The position numbers and the translations under genes were made by a program. DNA of 11,825 bases from an uncultured Saprospiraceae bacterium (GTDB taxonomy: Bacteria; Bacteroidota; Bacteroidia; Chitinophagales; Saprospiraceae), in the NCBI GenBank assembly GCA_937930625.1, contig CALHBW010000462.1, positions 1 to 11,825 on the forward strand, read 5' to 3'. A model generated the notes under the pieces. The model was not told the origin of the DNA. It saw only the letters and a program-made list of their open reading frames with translations, and made no database searches. Shown here piece after piece: positions 1 through 6,777 of the stretch; positions within the stretch are counted from its first letter, which is position 1, and every line of letters begins with the position of its first letter.

Positions 1-50
1 CACTTTTAGAGAGCGGAAAAGCAGTAGGAAAAGTTGTGATTGAGAATTGA
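1..50 (+). CDS. C-terminal fragment of a probable MDR-family (quinone/zinc-type) oxidoreductase
   Basis: Reading from base 3 gives LLESGKAVGKVVIEN followed by TGA at 48-50; the rest of the gene lies before the window. This ending resembles the usual C-terminus of medium-chain dehydrogenase/reductase proteins such as NADPH:quinone reductases (helix, then G-K-x-V/I-G-K-x-V). With only 15 residues the family is an informed guess. No other forward frame gives a recognisable ending. A terminator-like hairpin lies about 95 bases downstream, consistent with this being the last gene of its transcript. Confidence 0.45.
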   Translation, partial: LLESGKAVGKVVIEN

Positions 51-143
51 TGGCTTTGATTCAATTTCATACGCGCTGATATTTATATTAATATTTTACA
101 TATTTAATTTCGACTTTTCCCGATAAAATATAAATTTAAAAGC

Positions 144-184
144 AACCGCCATTCCGCAACTCCATGTAGAATGACGGTTTTTTT
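144..184 (+). terminator. Rho-independent terminator-like hairpin with T-run
   Basis: AACCGCCATTC (144-154) pairs with GAATGACGGTT (169-179) with one mismatch across a 14-base loop. The right arm runs into seven T (178-184). It sits about 95 bases after the oxidoreductase fragment and would end that transcript. The left flank, AAAAGCAACCGCCAT at 138-152, is nearly identical to AAAAGCAACCGTCAT at 3098-3112 inside the MITE-like element, so this terminator may be a relic of the same repeat family. Nothing else was recognised between 51 and 311 beyond AT-rich sequence that must hold the promoter of the next gene; no confident promoter was seen. Confidence 0.6.
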
Positions 185-311
185 GTAGAGAATTTGCACG
201 CTCGCTTATTGTGATTTTCAGTTTTTTATAGTAATTTTAGACATTTGAATGGAAGATGTATGTGATATGAGGATTTTCAGTAAAACAACATTTATTAAAA
301 AATAGAGTCCT

Positions 312-2876
312 ATGAAAAATTTATTCTCTTTTCAAAAAGCACTGCTTTTCACGCTTTTCATTTCATTGATTTCTTGTCAATCTAATATTCAACAAAAAGA
401 AAAACCTCAACATCCATCCGGAGCAGCGCATTCTCTTGATCATTTTACACAATTGCGAACGTATCCTGACGGCAAATTGCATCGTAAAAAATATGAAGAG
501 GCTTTTCAACAAAAGCAAATAGCAACACTTACCAAAAATGGGTTCAATTCTGAATTTGAATCATTAGGACCAAAAAACATTGGCGGTCGAACACTTTGTA
601 TGGCTTTTGACCCTTCAAACCCCCTAACCGTTTATGTAGGTGCAGCTAGTGGTGGTTTATGGAAATCAACCTCTGCCGGGATTGGTGTAAATGCTTGGGA
701 ACCTATCAGAACTAACTTCCCCATCTTAGGGGTCGCTGCTATTGCGATAGCCCCGGACAATCCGGATATGATCTATATCGGAACCGGCGAAGTATATAAT
801 TTTATTGATGCTTCTATTGGCAATATCAATCGGTTGACCAGAGGTACCTATGGCATTGGTATCCTTAAATCAGAAGATGGCGGTGCTACTTGGTCGAAAT
901 CTTTGGATTGGGACTTGGATGATTTTACCGGTGTTCAGGATTTAGTGATAGATCCGACGAACCCTTCCACTATTTTTGCGGCAACTACCCAAGGGCTTTA
1001 TCGTAGCCAAGATGCGGGTAATAATTGGGATCTGGTCAATGAAGTAGCCATGGCAATAAACATTGAAATCAATCCCCAAAACCCCAATATCATTTTTGTC
1101 ACGCATGGTGGCTTCAATGCTCCCGACGTTGGTATTTACCGATCTACTGATGGCGGAGATACTTTTTTAAAACTCACCAATGGCTTACCAACAACTTGGG
1201 ATGGAAAAGCTTTAATCAGTATTAGCCGGACCAGTCCAAACCAAATCTATGCCTCCATTGCCAACGCTTTTAATAGCATTGGTTTATTCAAATCATTGAA
1301 TGATGGAGACACTTGGGAAGTCATTAACAGTCAGAATATTGCAACCTATCAAGGTTGGTATTCACATGATATAGAGGTCGATCCAAACAATTCTGACAAT
1401 ATGATTTACTGTGGTGTCGAGCTTTATCGCTCCGGCAATGCCGGAGTCAGTTTTATTCAAGAAGGTTATTGGAATCAATGGGAATTTGGACAAGTGCCTG
1501 TAGGCGGTCCGGAAGGTCCGCCAACTTATGTACATGCAGACATACATCAGGTAAAGTACCACCCTGCTGTTCCCAATTTAGTCTTTGCCATGACGGATGG
1601 AGGCATCTTTGCATCAAGCAATGGCGGGCAGGATTGGGAAGGTCGAAATGGAGGATATCAGACCCAACAATTTTATGCTAACTTTTCCAACTCAAGCACT
1701 GATTCCTTATTTGCCATCGGTGGAATGCAGGATAATGCGACCGCTATTTATACCGGAAGTGATGCCTGGACACGCGTGATTGGTGGCGATGGAATGTGTA
1801 CTGCCATCAATCAAACGAATGATCAATTGGTGTACGCATCATACCAGCGGCTGGGCATGTTAAAGTCAACAAACAGAGGAGCATCCTTCTCTTTTAATGC
1901 ACCTAATCAAAGTGAAAATCCAATTTTCAATGCACCCTTTGTTTTGGCACCTTCCAATCAATCCACTATGTATGCCGGCTCTCAAAAAATTCATATATCA
2001 ACTGATGGCGGTGACAGTTGGACCACACCAAATAATAATGTTTCAGGCAATAACGGTCTGCTGACGATTGCTGTCTCTCCAACGAATGAAGACTTACTTT
2101 TTGCGAGTACCACGGATGCTTTTTTAACCAACCCACCTACTGTTGTTAAATCTGTCGATGGTGGCAATAGCTGGACAACTATCACCGGGCTTCCCGATAG
2201 AAATGCCGCTGATATTGCTTTCGACCCTATTGATGACCAAATCGTGTATATTGTCTTCTCCGGTTTTAATACAAACCACGTTTACAAATCAACAGATGGA
2301 GGACTATCTTGGTTGGCTATGGATAACGACCTTCCTGACGTACCTACAAATACCATCGTGATTGACCCGATGGATCCTAATATCATCTATGTTGGAAACG
2401 ATCTTGGCGTATATGCTTCGACCGACGGCGGAGATACCTGGGAAGTGTTTTCCAATGGTTTGCCTGATGCTGTATTGGTCATGCACCTTAGTATTTCTCC
2501 TTCCAACCGAAAGCTTCGGGTCGCCACTCATGGATACGGTATATATCAAGGCGACTTAATTGAACCCACTTTTGTTGCTATTAATAGTTTGGAAAATAGT
2601 GGTTTGGAAAATGTGAACGTATTTCCAAACCCGGTAGTGGATCAATCAAATATTAATTTCTTCCTAACACAAAAAATGGAGCTAACACTTTCTTTATTTA
2701 GCGTCGATGGTAAAATCAATAAAACGCTTTTTAGTGGCATCAAACAAAGCGGTGAACAACATTTCAATTTTAATTGGCAAACACTTCCTGCCGGAATTTA
2801 TTTTTATGAATTAAATGCTAAAAGTATAAACGGGAAGAAAAAGTATGCTAAACGCTTTTCATTTGTTAGGTCGTAA
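312..2876 (+). CDS. Asp-box (BNR/sortilin-like) beta-propeller surface protein with T9SS type A sorting domain
   Basis: An 854-residue exported protein. Residues 1-22 form a basic-hydrophobic signal peptide ending in the lipobox L19-I20-S21-C22. Residues 85-130 hold a G-P-x-N-I-G-G-R-T opening typical of BNR/VPS10-like propellers. About eleven Asp-box motifs follow (S/T-x-D-G-G-x-x-W/F), for example at 187-194 and 232-239, continuing to about residue 720; these mark blades of one or two propellers. Residues 767-854 are a type A C-terminal sorting domain (V-F-P-N-P-V start, L-P-A-G-I-Y-F-Y core, basic end), the known signal for outer-membrane transit by the type IX system. The substrate is unknown: the fold occurs in sialidases, xyloglucanases and sortilins, but no catalytic residues were recognised. 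Having both a lipobox and a T9SS domain is odd. The ATG at 312 is the only start that preserves the signal peptide; no Shine-Dalgarno site is seen, as is usual in Bacteroidota. It is encoded alone on the plus strand. Confidence 0.88.
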   Translation: MKNLFSFQKALLFTLFISLISCQSNIQQKEKPQHPSGAAHSLDHFTQLRTYPDGKLHRKKYEEAFQQKQIATLTKNGFNSEFESLGPKNIGGRTLCMAFDPSNPLTVYVGAASGGLWKSTSAGIGVNAWEPIRTNFPILGVAAIAIAPDNPDMIYIGTGEVYNFIDASIGNINRLTRGTYGIGILKSEDGGATWSKSLDWDLDDFTGVQDLVIDPTNPSTIFAATTQGLYRSQDAGNNWDLVNEVAMAINIEINPQNPNIIFVTHGGFNAPDVGIYRSTDGGDTFLKLTNGLPTTWDGKALISISRTSPNQIYASIANAFNSIGLFKSLNDGDTWEVINSQNIATYQGWYSHDIEVDPNNSDNMIYCGVELYRSGNAGVSFIQEGYWNQWEFGQVPVGGPEGPPTYVHADIHQVKYHPAVPNLVFAMTDGGIFASSNGGQDWEGRNGGYQTQQFYANFSNSSTDSLFAIGGMQDNATAIYTGSDAWTRVIGGDGMCTAINQTNDQLVYASYQRLGMLKSTNRGASFSFNAPNQSENPIFNAPFVLAPSNQSTMYAGSQKIHISTDGGDSWTTPNNNVSGNNGLLTIAVSPTNEDLLFASTTDAFLTNPPTVVKSVDGGNSWTTITGLPDRNAADIAFDPIDDQIVYIVFSGFNTNHVYKSTDGGLSWLAMDNDLPDVPTNTIVIDPMDPNIIYVGNDLGVYASTDGGDTWEVFSNGLPDAVLVMHLSISPSNRKLRVATHGYGIYQGDLIEPTFVAINSLENSGLENVNVFPNPVVDQSNINFFLTQKMELTLSLFSVDGKINKTLFSGIKQSGEQHFNFNWQTLPAGIYFYELNAKSINGKKKYAKRFSFVRS

Positions 2877-2996
2877 GAGCAAGCTTTTTATAGTAATTTT
2901 TATTCTACTGAACAACAATTTTATTTAAACTGTATTTAACTGATTGTTAATTTTTTGGCTCATGTAGGAAATCAGGTGGGATGTGAAGCAAGCCCG

Positions 2997-3030
2997 AATC
3001 CTATAAGGTTTTCGAAAACCTTATAAGATT
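2997..3030. repeat. 34-bp near-perfect palindrome
   Basis: TATAAGGTTTTC (3002-3013) is followed directly by its exact reverse complement GAAAACCTTATA (3014-3025). One mismatch pair (3001/3026) and then a further 4 bp (AATC/GATT) extend the symmetry to 34 bp. It lies 120 bases after the stop of the surface-protein gene and could fold in RNA from either strand, so it may act as a bidirectional terminator or be a relic of a small mobile palindrome. No T-run follows, so a classical terminator is not shown. Confidence 0.7.
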
Positions 3031-3068
3031 GACTACCAAGACTTTACCTTAAATTTAAAGACACATTT

Positions 3069-3296
3069 CATACTACTATACATGAGGTAAAAAATCAAAA
3101 AGCAACCGTCATACTGAATTTATTTCAGTATCTCCCAAACGACGGAGAACCCATGCTGTACAAAACGTATAACTTGTTGTTTTTGAGTGAAATATATTTT
3201 TTTAGTTCACATTCAACATCGTGCTTGTGGCTTGGGAGATTCTGAAATAAATTCAGAATGACGTACTGGTTTTAGGTTCATGTATAGAGTAGTATG
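3069..3296. repeat. MITE-like 228-bp inverted-repeat element
   Basis: The outer arms CATACTACT-ATACATGA (3069-3085) and TCATGTAT-AG-AGTAGTATG (3278-3296) are inverted copies differing by a 2-bp insertion. Inner arms of 32 bp (3107-3138 and 3232-3263) match at 30 of 32 positions. The interior (3139-3231) has no open frame of note. Each inner arm contains its own 8-bp stem with a 5-base loop, so the RNA could fold as one long hairpin or as two small ones. No transposase is present; terminal inverted repeats with a non-coding centre fit a miniature element, but no clear target-site duplication was identified. The arm sequence (GTCATtCTGAATTTATTTC type) resembles dispersed repeats seen in other Bacteroidota, from memory only. 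Confidence 0.6.
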
Positions 3297-3340
3297 TAAC
3301 TTGATTTTCACATTCCCCTAAGCCCCCTCCTTCTCAGGAA

Positions 3341-3448
3341 TGATTGGTTCTATTTGACAAATTATTTCAATGAAAATAAAAATGAAAACACCAAATATTC
3401 AAAGTTGACAATAGGCGTTTTTTCATTTTCATTTATTAGAACCAATCA
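3341..3448. repeat. Inverted duplication of the cdaA 3' end (hairpin over the stop codon)
   Basis: TGATTGGTTCTA at 3341-3352 is the exact reverse complement of 3437-3448, which encodes V-I-G-S near the end of CdaA. The similarity continues inward in diverged form: ATGAAAATAAAAATGAAAAC on the plus strand (from about 3371) against ATGAAAATGAAAAAACGCC on the minus strand (from about 3433). The cdaA stop codon at 3429-3431 therefore lies inside the right arm. A transcript of cdaA would fold into a long imperfect hairpin here, consistent with an RNA 3' end, although no T-run follows. Confidence 0.6.
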
Positions 3449-4430
3449 CCCCTGCCTCCTTCTCCGCAACTTCCTCCTGCTTCGGACCTTCATAAAACTC
3501 CGCATGTAATTTTTTCAAGCGATTTTCTATTTGTTTGAGTGAGAGGTTAGAAGAAATTTTCCCATTACGCGCCGTAGAAAACTTACCGGTTTCTTCCGAA
3601 ACGATAAGTGCCATCACCTCCGTTGTCTCCGTCACACCGACGGCAGCGCGGTGGCGCAAGCCCAACCAATCCGGCAAATTCGGATTGTCTGATACAGGCA
3701 AAATACAGCTCGCAGCATGTATTTTATTACGATTAATAACGACGGCTCCATCGTGTAGCGGACTTTCTTTATTAAAGATGCTTTCGAGGAGTTGGGAAGA
3801 AATATCGGCGTTCATGGGTACGCCTGAATTGGCAAAACTTTCCACATTCGCATCGCGCGAAAAAATGATAAGTGCGCCGGTTTTGTCTTGTGCAAATCGC
3901 TGTATCGCACGAAGAATGCTTTGAATATTAGCATCATTATCTTCTACCTCCCAATCCCGACCAATGAGTCGGCGGATAAAATTCTCACGCCCTGCCAACG
4001 TACCACGCCCCACGACTATCAAAAATCGCCGTGCTTCGGGCTGAAAAACTATCAACAAAGCAATCAAACCCAAACTCACAAAACCACCCAATATCGTGGA
4101 CAACATCCCCATCTGAAGATACTCCACCAGATTCGACGCAATAAACAAAAACGCCAAACCCACCACAATATTAAATGCCAAACTCCCTCGTAGCAATTTG
4201 TATATCTGATATATCAAAAAACCGACAATCAGAATATCCAAAATATCCCAAAAGGTCACATCAAGGAAGCCTATCTTGAAGAGAAGGGTGTGGTTTATTG
4301 GGTTTATTGGGTTGATTGAGTTGATTGGGTTGAGTAGGTTTATTGGGTTGATTGAGTTTACTAAGTTCGCAAGGACAAACTCTACAAACTCTATAAACTT
4401 AGTAAACCCAATAAACTTAATAAACTCCAT
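3429..4430 (-). CDS. cdaA: Membrane diadenylate cyclase CdaA with an anomalous repeat-encoded N-terminal leader
   Basis: This enzyme joins two ATP into cyclic di-AMP, a second messenger controlling potassium, turgor and wall homeostasis. Three membrane segments lie at about residues 62-79, 84-104 and 111-131. They are followed by the DisA_N domain with the two signature motifs D-G-A (227-229, in LHDGAVVI) and R-H-R-A-A (259-263). The frame opens with an ATG at 4430, but residues 2-46 are a tripeptide-repeat leader (EFI KFI GFT ... SIN PIN PIN) encoded by the 9-bp inverted repeat at 4291-4493. Family similarity begins only near residue 49 (LLFKIGFLDVTFWDILD). Without the leader the protein is about 285 residues, close to normal. 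No ATG lies at the family's usual start; GTG at 4259 (residue 58) or TTG at 4241 (residue 64) are alternatives that would trim the region before the first membrane segment. The product is secure and the start is not. It lies 63 bases after the prolyl oligopeptidase gene. Confidence 0.9.
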   Translation of the reverse strand: MEFIKFIGFTKFIEFVEFVLANLVNSINPINLLNPINSINPINPINHTLLFKIGFLDVTFWDILDILIVGFLIYQIYKLLRGSLAFNIVVGLAFLFIASNLVEYLQMGMLSTILGGFVSLGLIALLIVFQPEARRFLIVVGRGTLAGRENFIRRLIGRDWEVEDNDANIQSILRAIQRFAQDKTGALIIFSRDANVESFANSGVPMNADISSQLLESIFNKESPLHDGAVVINRNKIHAASCILPVSDNPNLPDWLGLRHRAAVGVTETTEVMALIVSEETGKFSTARNGKISSNLSLKQIENRLKKLHAEFYEGPKQEEVAEKEAGVIGSNK

Positions 4431-4493
4431 AAACCTAATAAACTAATAAACTCAATAAACCCAATCAACTCAATAAACCAATCAACCAATCAA
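4291..4493. repeat. Large inverted repeat of 9-bp units between the oligopeptidase gene and cdaA
   Basis: On the plus strand, 4291-4365 is a run of 9-mers such as TTTATTGGG, TTGATTGAG and TTGATTGGG. From about 4378 to 4493 the complementary units AAACCCAAT, AAACTCAAT and CAACTCAAT follow, some shortened to 8 bp. The arms meet around the short non-repeat segment TTCGCAAGGA (4366-4375), with GTTTACTAAG (4356-4365) pairing CTTAGTAAAC (4398-4407). One arm starts directly beside the oligopeptidase stop codon (4494-4496); the other runs into the cdaA reading frame. Because the unit is 9 bp, the frame stays open through most of the element. Confidence 0.85.
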
Positions 4494-6653
4494 CTAATAC
4501 TCCACGCCCAAATTGTAGAACATAAAACTCAAAATATCAGCACGTTCTGCAATTCGTTGTTCGGTGGATTTGCCTGCGCCGTGTCCTGCATTGACGTCGA
4601 TACGAATGAGGACTGGATTTTCGCCTTGATGTCCGTCTTGTAGTGCTGCCGCAAATTTGAATGAATGTGCGGGTACAACGCGGTCATCGTGGTCGGCTGT
4701 CGTGACCATCGTGGCAGGATATGCCGTACCGGGCTTGATATTGTGAACGGGCGAGTAGCCCAATAAGTTGCGAAACTGTTCCTCGCTTTCTTCGCTTGTG
4801 CCGTAGTCGCCAGCCCAAAATTTACCGATTGTAAATTTGTGATAACGCAACATATCCATCACGCCCACCGCAGGAAGTGCGACCTTGAACAGGTCGGGAC
4901 GTTGGGTCATACACGCACCTACGAGCAAGCCGCCATTTGAGCGACCTTCAATCGCGATTTTTTCTTTTGAGGTATAATCATTATCAATCAAATACTCTGC
5001 CGCAGAGATAAAATCGTCGAATACATTTTGCTTATCGAGTTTGGTGCCGGCTTCGTGCCATTTTTTGCCGTACTCTCCCCCACCCCGAATATTCGCGACG
5101 GCATATATACCACCGTTTTCATACAAAATAATATTAGCAATCGAAAAACTCGGTAAAATACTAATATCAAAACCACCGTAACCATAGAGCAAAGTCGGAT
5201 TATTGCCATCCATCGTTATACCTTTTTTGTGGGTGATAAACATTGGAACTTTGGTGCCGTCTTTGCTTTTGTAAAATACTTGTTTGGTGACGTAATCATC
5301 CGAATTAAAATCCAAATTAGAGGCTTTGAATACCTCTGATTTACCCGTCGAAATATCGTATTTATACTTGGCACTCGGCTGTGTAAATGACGTAAAAGCA
5401 TAGAAGGCAATATTGTCCTCACGCTTCCCGGAAAAGCCGCTGACCGTACCGATACCCGGCAATTCCAAATCGCCTTCGTATGTTCCATCTTCTGAAAAAA
5501 TCTTTACTAAACTATTGGCATCTTTGATATATCTCGCCAACATTTTGCCTCCGACCAAACTAACACTTTGCAGTTTTTTCTTGTCTTCAGGAATGAGTTC
5601 TTTCCAATTTTTCTCGCTTGGATTATTGGTATCAATCAACAATACGCGCATATTCGGCGCATTATGATTGGTCATGACGACGAGTTGGTCATCAAAATTA
5701 TCCAAGACCCAAAAATCGTGGTCGAAAGCCTCTACGATAGGCATAAATTCCTTATCGCCTTTTTTTGTATCTCTGAAAGATAGCGTATTGCCACTCGTTG
5801 ATTCGGAAGCATACAGCATTACAAAACGCTCATCATCAGTCGTATTGATATTAAAATTGCGTTCGGGATTCGCTTGGTCTTTGTGAATCAATTTATCTTC
5901 TGTCTGTGTCGTACCTACTTTGTGATAATAGACTTTATGGCTGTCCGTTTTGTCAGAAAGTGCGCCACCCTCTTCCGGCTCATCGTAGCGACTATAGAAG
6001 AAACCATCGCCTTGCCACGCCATACTCGAAAACTTAATCCACTCTAATTTATCCTTCAAAATTTCGCCTGTTTTCAGGTCTTTTACCATTGCTGTGCGCC
6101 AATCCGAGCCGCCTTCCGAAATGCTGTACGCCATGTAACGACCATCCTTAGAAAAGGTGTAGCCCGCCAATGAAGTTGTTCCATCTTCTGAGAAAGTGTT
6201 CGGGTCAAGTAAGACCTTTGGTTCAGTCTCCAAATCATCTTGTACGTACAGAACGCTGTGATTTTGCAAGCCATTATTTTTGAAAAAATAGTACTTGTCG
6301 CTTTCTTTAAATGGCGTTGAAAATTTTTCGTAATTCCAAATTTCCGTAAGGCGTTTTTTGACCGCATCACGATATGGTATTTTGTCGAGATAAGCGAATG
6401 ATACCTCGTTTTGGCGGCGTACCCAGTCTTTGGTTTCGTCGCTGTTGTCATCTTCGAGCCAACGATATGGGTCGGCTACCGTAGTACCGAAATATTCATC
6501 GGTGACATCTCCTTTTGCAGTCTCAGGATATTCAAGCATGGTAGTTACTTCTTGTGTTTGCACATTATCAACTTTTACAGGGTCTTTTTGTACGATTCTG
6601 GTACAGGCAAAAATTAAAATTGATAGCAGCGCAAGTGGAAATAGTTTTTTCAT
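4494..6653 (-). CDS. Prolyl oligopeptidase (family S9A), predicted lipoprotein
   Basis: A 719-residue serine peptidase expected to cut short peptides after proline in the cell envelope. Residues 1-17 are a signal peptide with a lipobox-like I-F-A-C17, so it is probably a lipid-anchored periplasmic protein. Residues about 40-110 form the N-terminal S9 segment (Y-P-x-T, D-P-Y-R-W-L-E-D). The seven-bladed propeller spans roughly 110-480, and the alpha/beta-hydrolase domain runs to the end. The catalytic triad is visible: Ser572 in G-R-S-N-G-G, Asp656 in D-H-D-D-R-V, and His691 in N-A-G-H-G-A-G. Asp656 is assigned from its spacing to Arg658, matching Asp641/Arg643 of pig prolyl oligopeptidase. 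The length is typical of the family. The ATG at 6651-6653 is the only start that gives the signal peptide. A simple-repeat hairpin lies 18 bp upstream and another begins right after the TAG stop. Confidence 0.93.
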   Translation of the reverse strand: MKKLFPLALLSILIFACTRIVQKDPVKVDNVQTQEVTTMLEYPETAKGDVTDEYFGTTVADPYRWLEDDNSDETKDWVRRQNEVSFAYLDKIPYRDAVKKRLTEIWNYEKFSTPFKESDKYYFFKNNGLQNHSVLYVQDDLETEPKVLLDPNTFSEDGTTSLAGYTFSKDGRYMAYSISEGGSDWRTAMVKDLKTGEILKDKLEWIKFSSMAWQGDGFFYSRYDEPEEGGALSDKTDSHKVYYHKVGTTQTEDKLIHKDQANPERNFNINTTDDERFVMLYASESTSGNTLSFRDTKKGDKEFMPIVEAFDHDFWVLDNFDDQLVVMTNHNAPNMRVLLIDTNNPSEKNWKELIPEDKKKLQSVSLVGGKMLARYIKDANSLVKIFSEDGTYEGDLELPGIGTVSGFSGKREDNIAFYAFTSFTQPSAKYKYDISTGKSEVFKASNLDFNSDDYVTKQVFYKSKDGTKVPMFITHKKGITMDGNNPTLLYGYGGFDISILPSFSIANIILYENGGIYAVANIRGGGEYGKKWHEAGTKLDKQNVFDDFISAAEYLIDNDYTSKEKIAIEGRSNGGLLVGACMTQRPDLFKVALPAVGVMDMLRYHKFTIGKFWAGDYGTSEESEEQFRNLLGYSPVHNIKPGTAYPATMVTTADHDDRVVPAHSFKFAAALQDGHQGENPVLIRIDVNAGHGAGKSTEQRIAERADILSFMFYNLGVEY

Positions 6654-6671
6654 AACAACTTTTTGATTTTT

Positions 6672-6777
6672 GATTGAGTGATTTTTGATTTTTGATTAAT
6701 TCGCTACGCGAATGTTCTTTTTGGAATTTTGCGTAGCAAAATTTAATCAAAAATCGAAAATCAAAAATCACTCAATC
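6672..6777. repeat. Inverted repeat of GATTTTTG units over the dapA stop codon
   Basis: The left arm 6672-6712 (GATTGAGTGATTTTTG, then ATTTTTGATTAA and TTCGCTACGCGAA) is mirrored by 6729-6777. The reverse complement of the right arm begins with the same GATTGAGTGATTTTTG and ends in GCTACGC. The right arm has one extra 8-bp unit. The dapA stop (6761-6763) and its last coding bases are part of the right arm. The arms enclose a loop of about 16 bases. No T-run follows on the minus strand, so this is a hairpin rather than a textbook terminator. Confidence 0.85.

Larger units (their letters stand above)
2877..3428. other. Gene-free region of 552 bp rich in inverted repeats
   Basis: No credible coding sequence is seen on either strand. 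The region separates the plus-strand surface protein from the minus-strand cdaA, so two transcripts converge here. It contains a 34-bp palindrome, a 228-bp MITE-like inverted repeat, and the distal arm of an inverted duplication of the cdaA 3' end, each listed separately. Near 3311-3330 a C-rich stretch (CATTCCCCTAAGCCCCCTCC) resembles one half of C-rich/G-rich hairpins common between Bacteroidota genes; its partner arm is absent. Confidence 0.6.

Noticed and set aside
240..247. Promoter -7 element for the surface-protein gene
   Set aside because: GACATTTG misses the first base of TAnnTTTG and no -33 element lies upstream; too weak to list as a feature.
3311..3330. C-rich half of a terminator after cdaA
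   Set aside because: The matching G-rich arm is missing, so no stem can form; mentioned only in the description of the gene-free region.
3535..3924. Plus-strand open frame of 129 codons inside cdaA
   Set aside because: It overlaps the DisA_N domain on the other strand, shows no family features and is a shadow of the real gene.
4291..4493. CRISPR array
   Set aside because: The repeats are 8-9 bp, contiguous and degenerate, with no spacers, arranged as two complementary arms; no cas genes are present.
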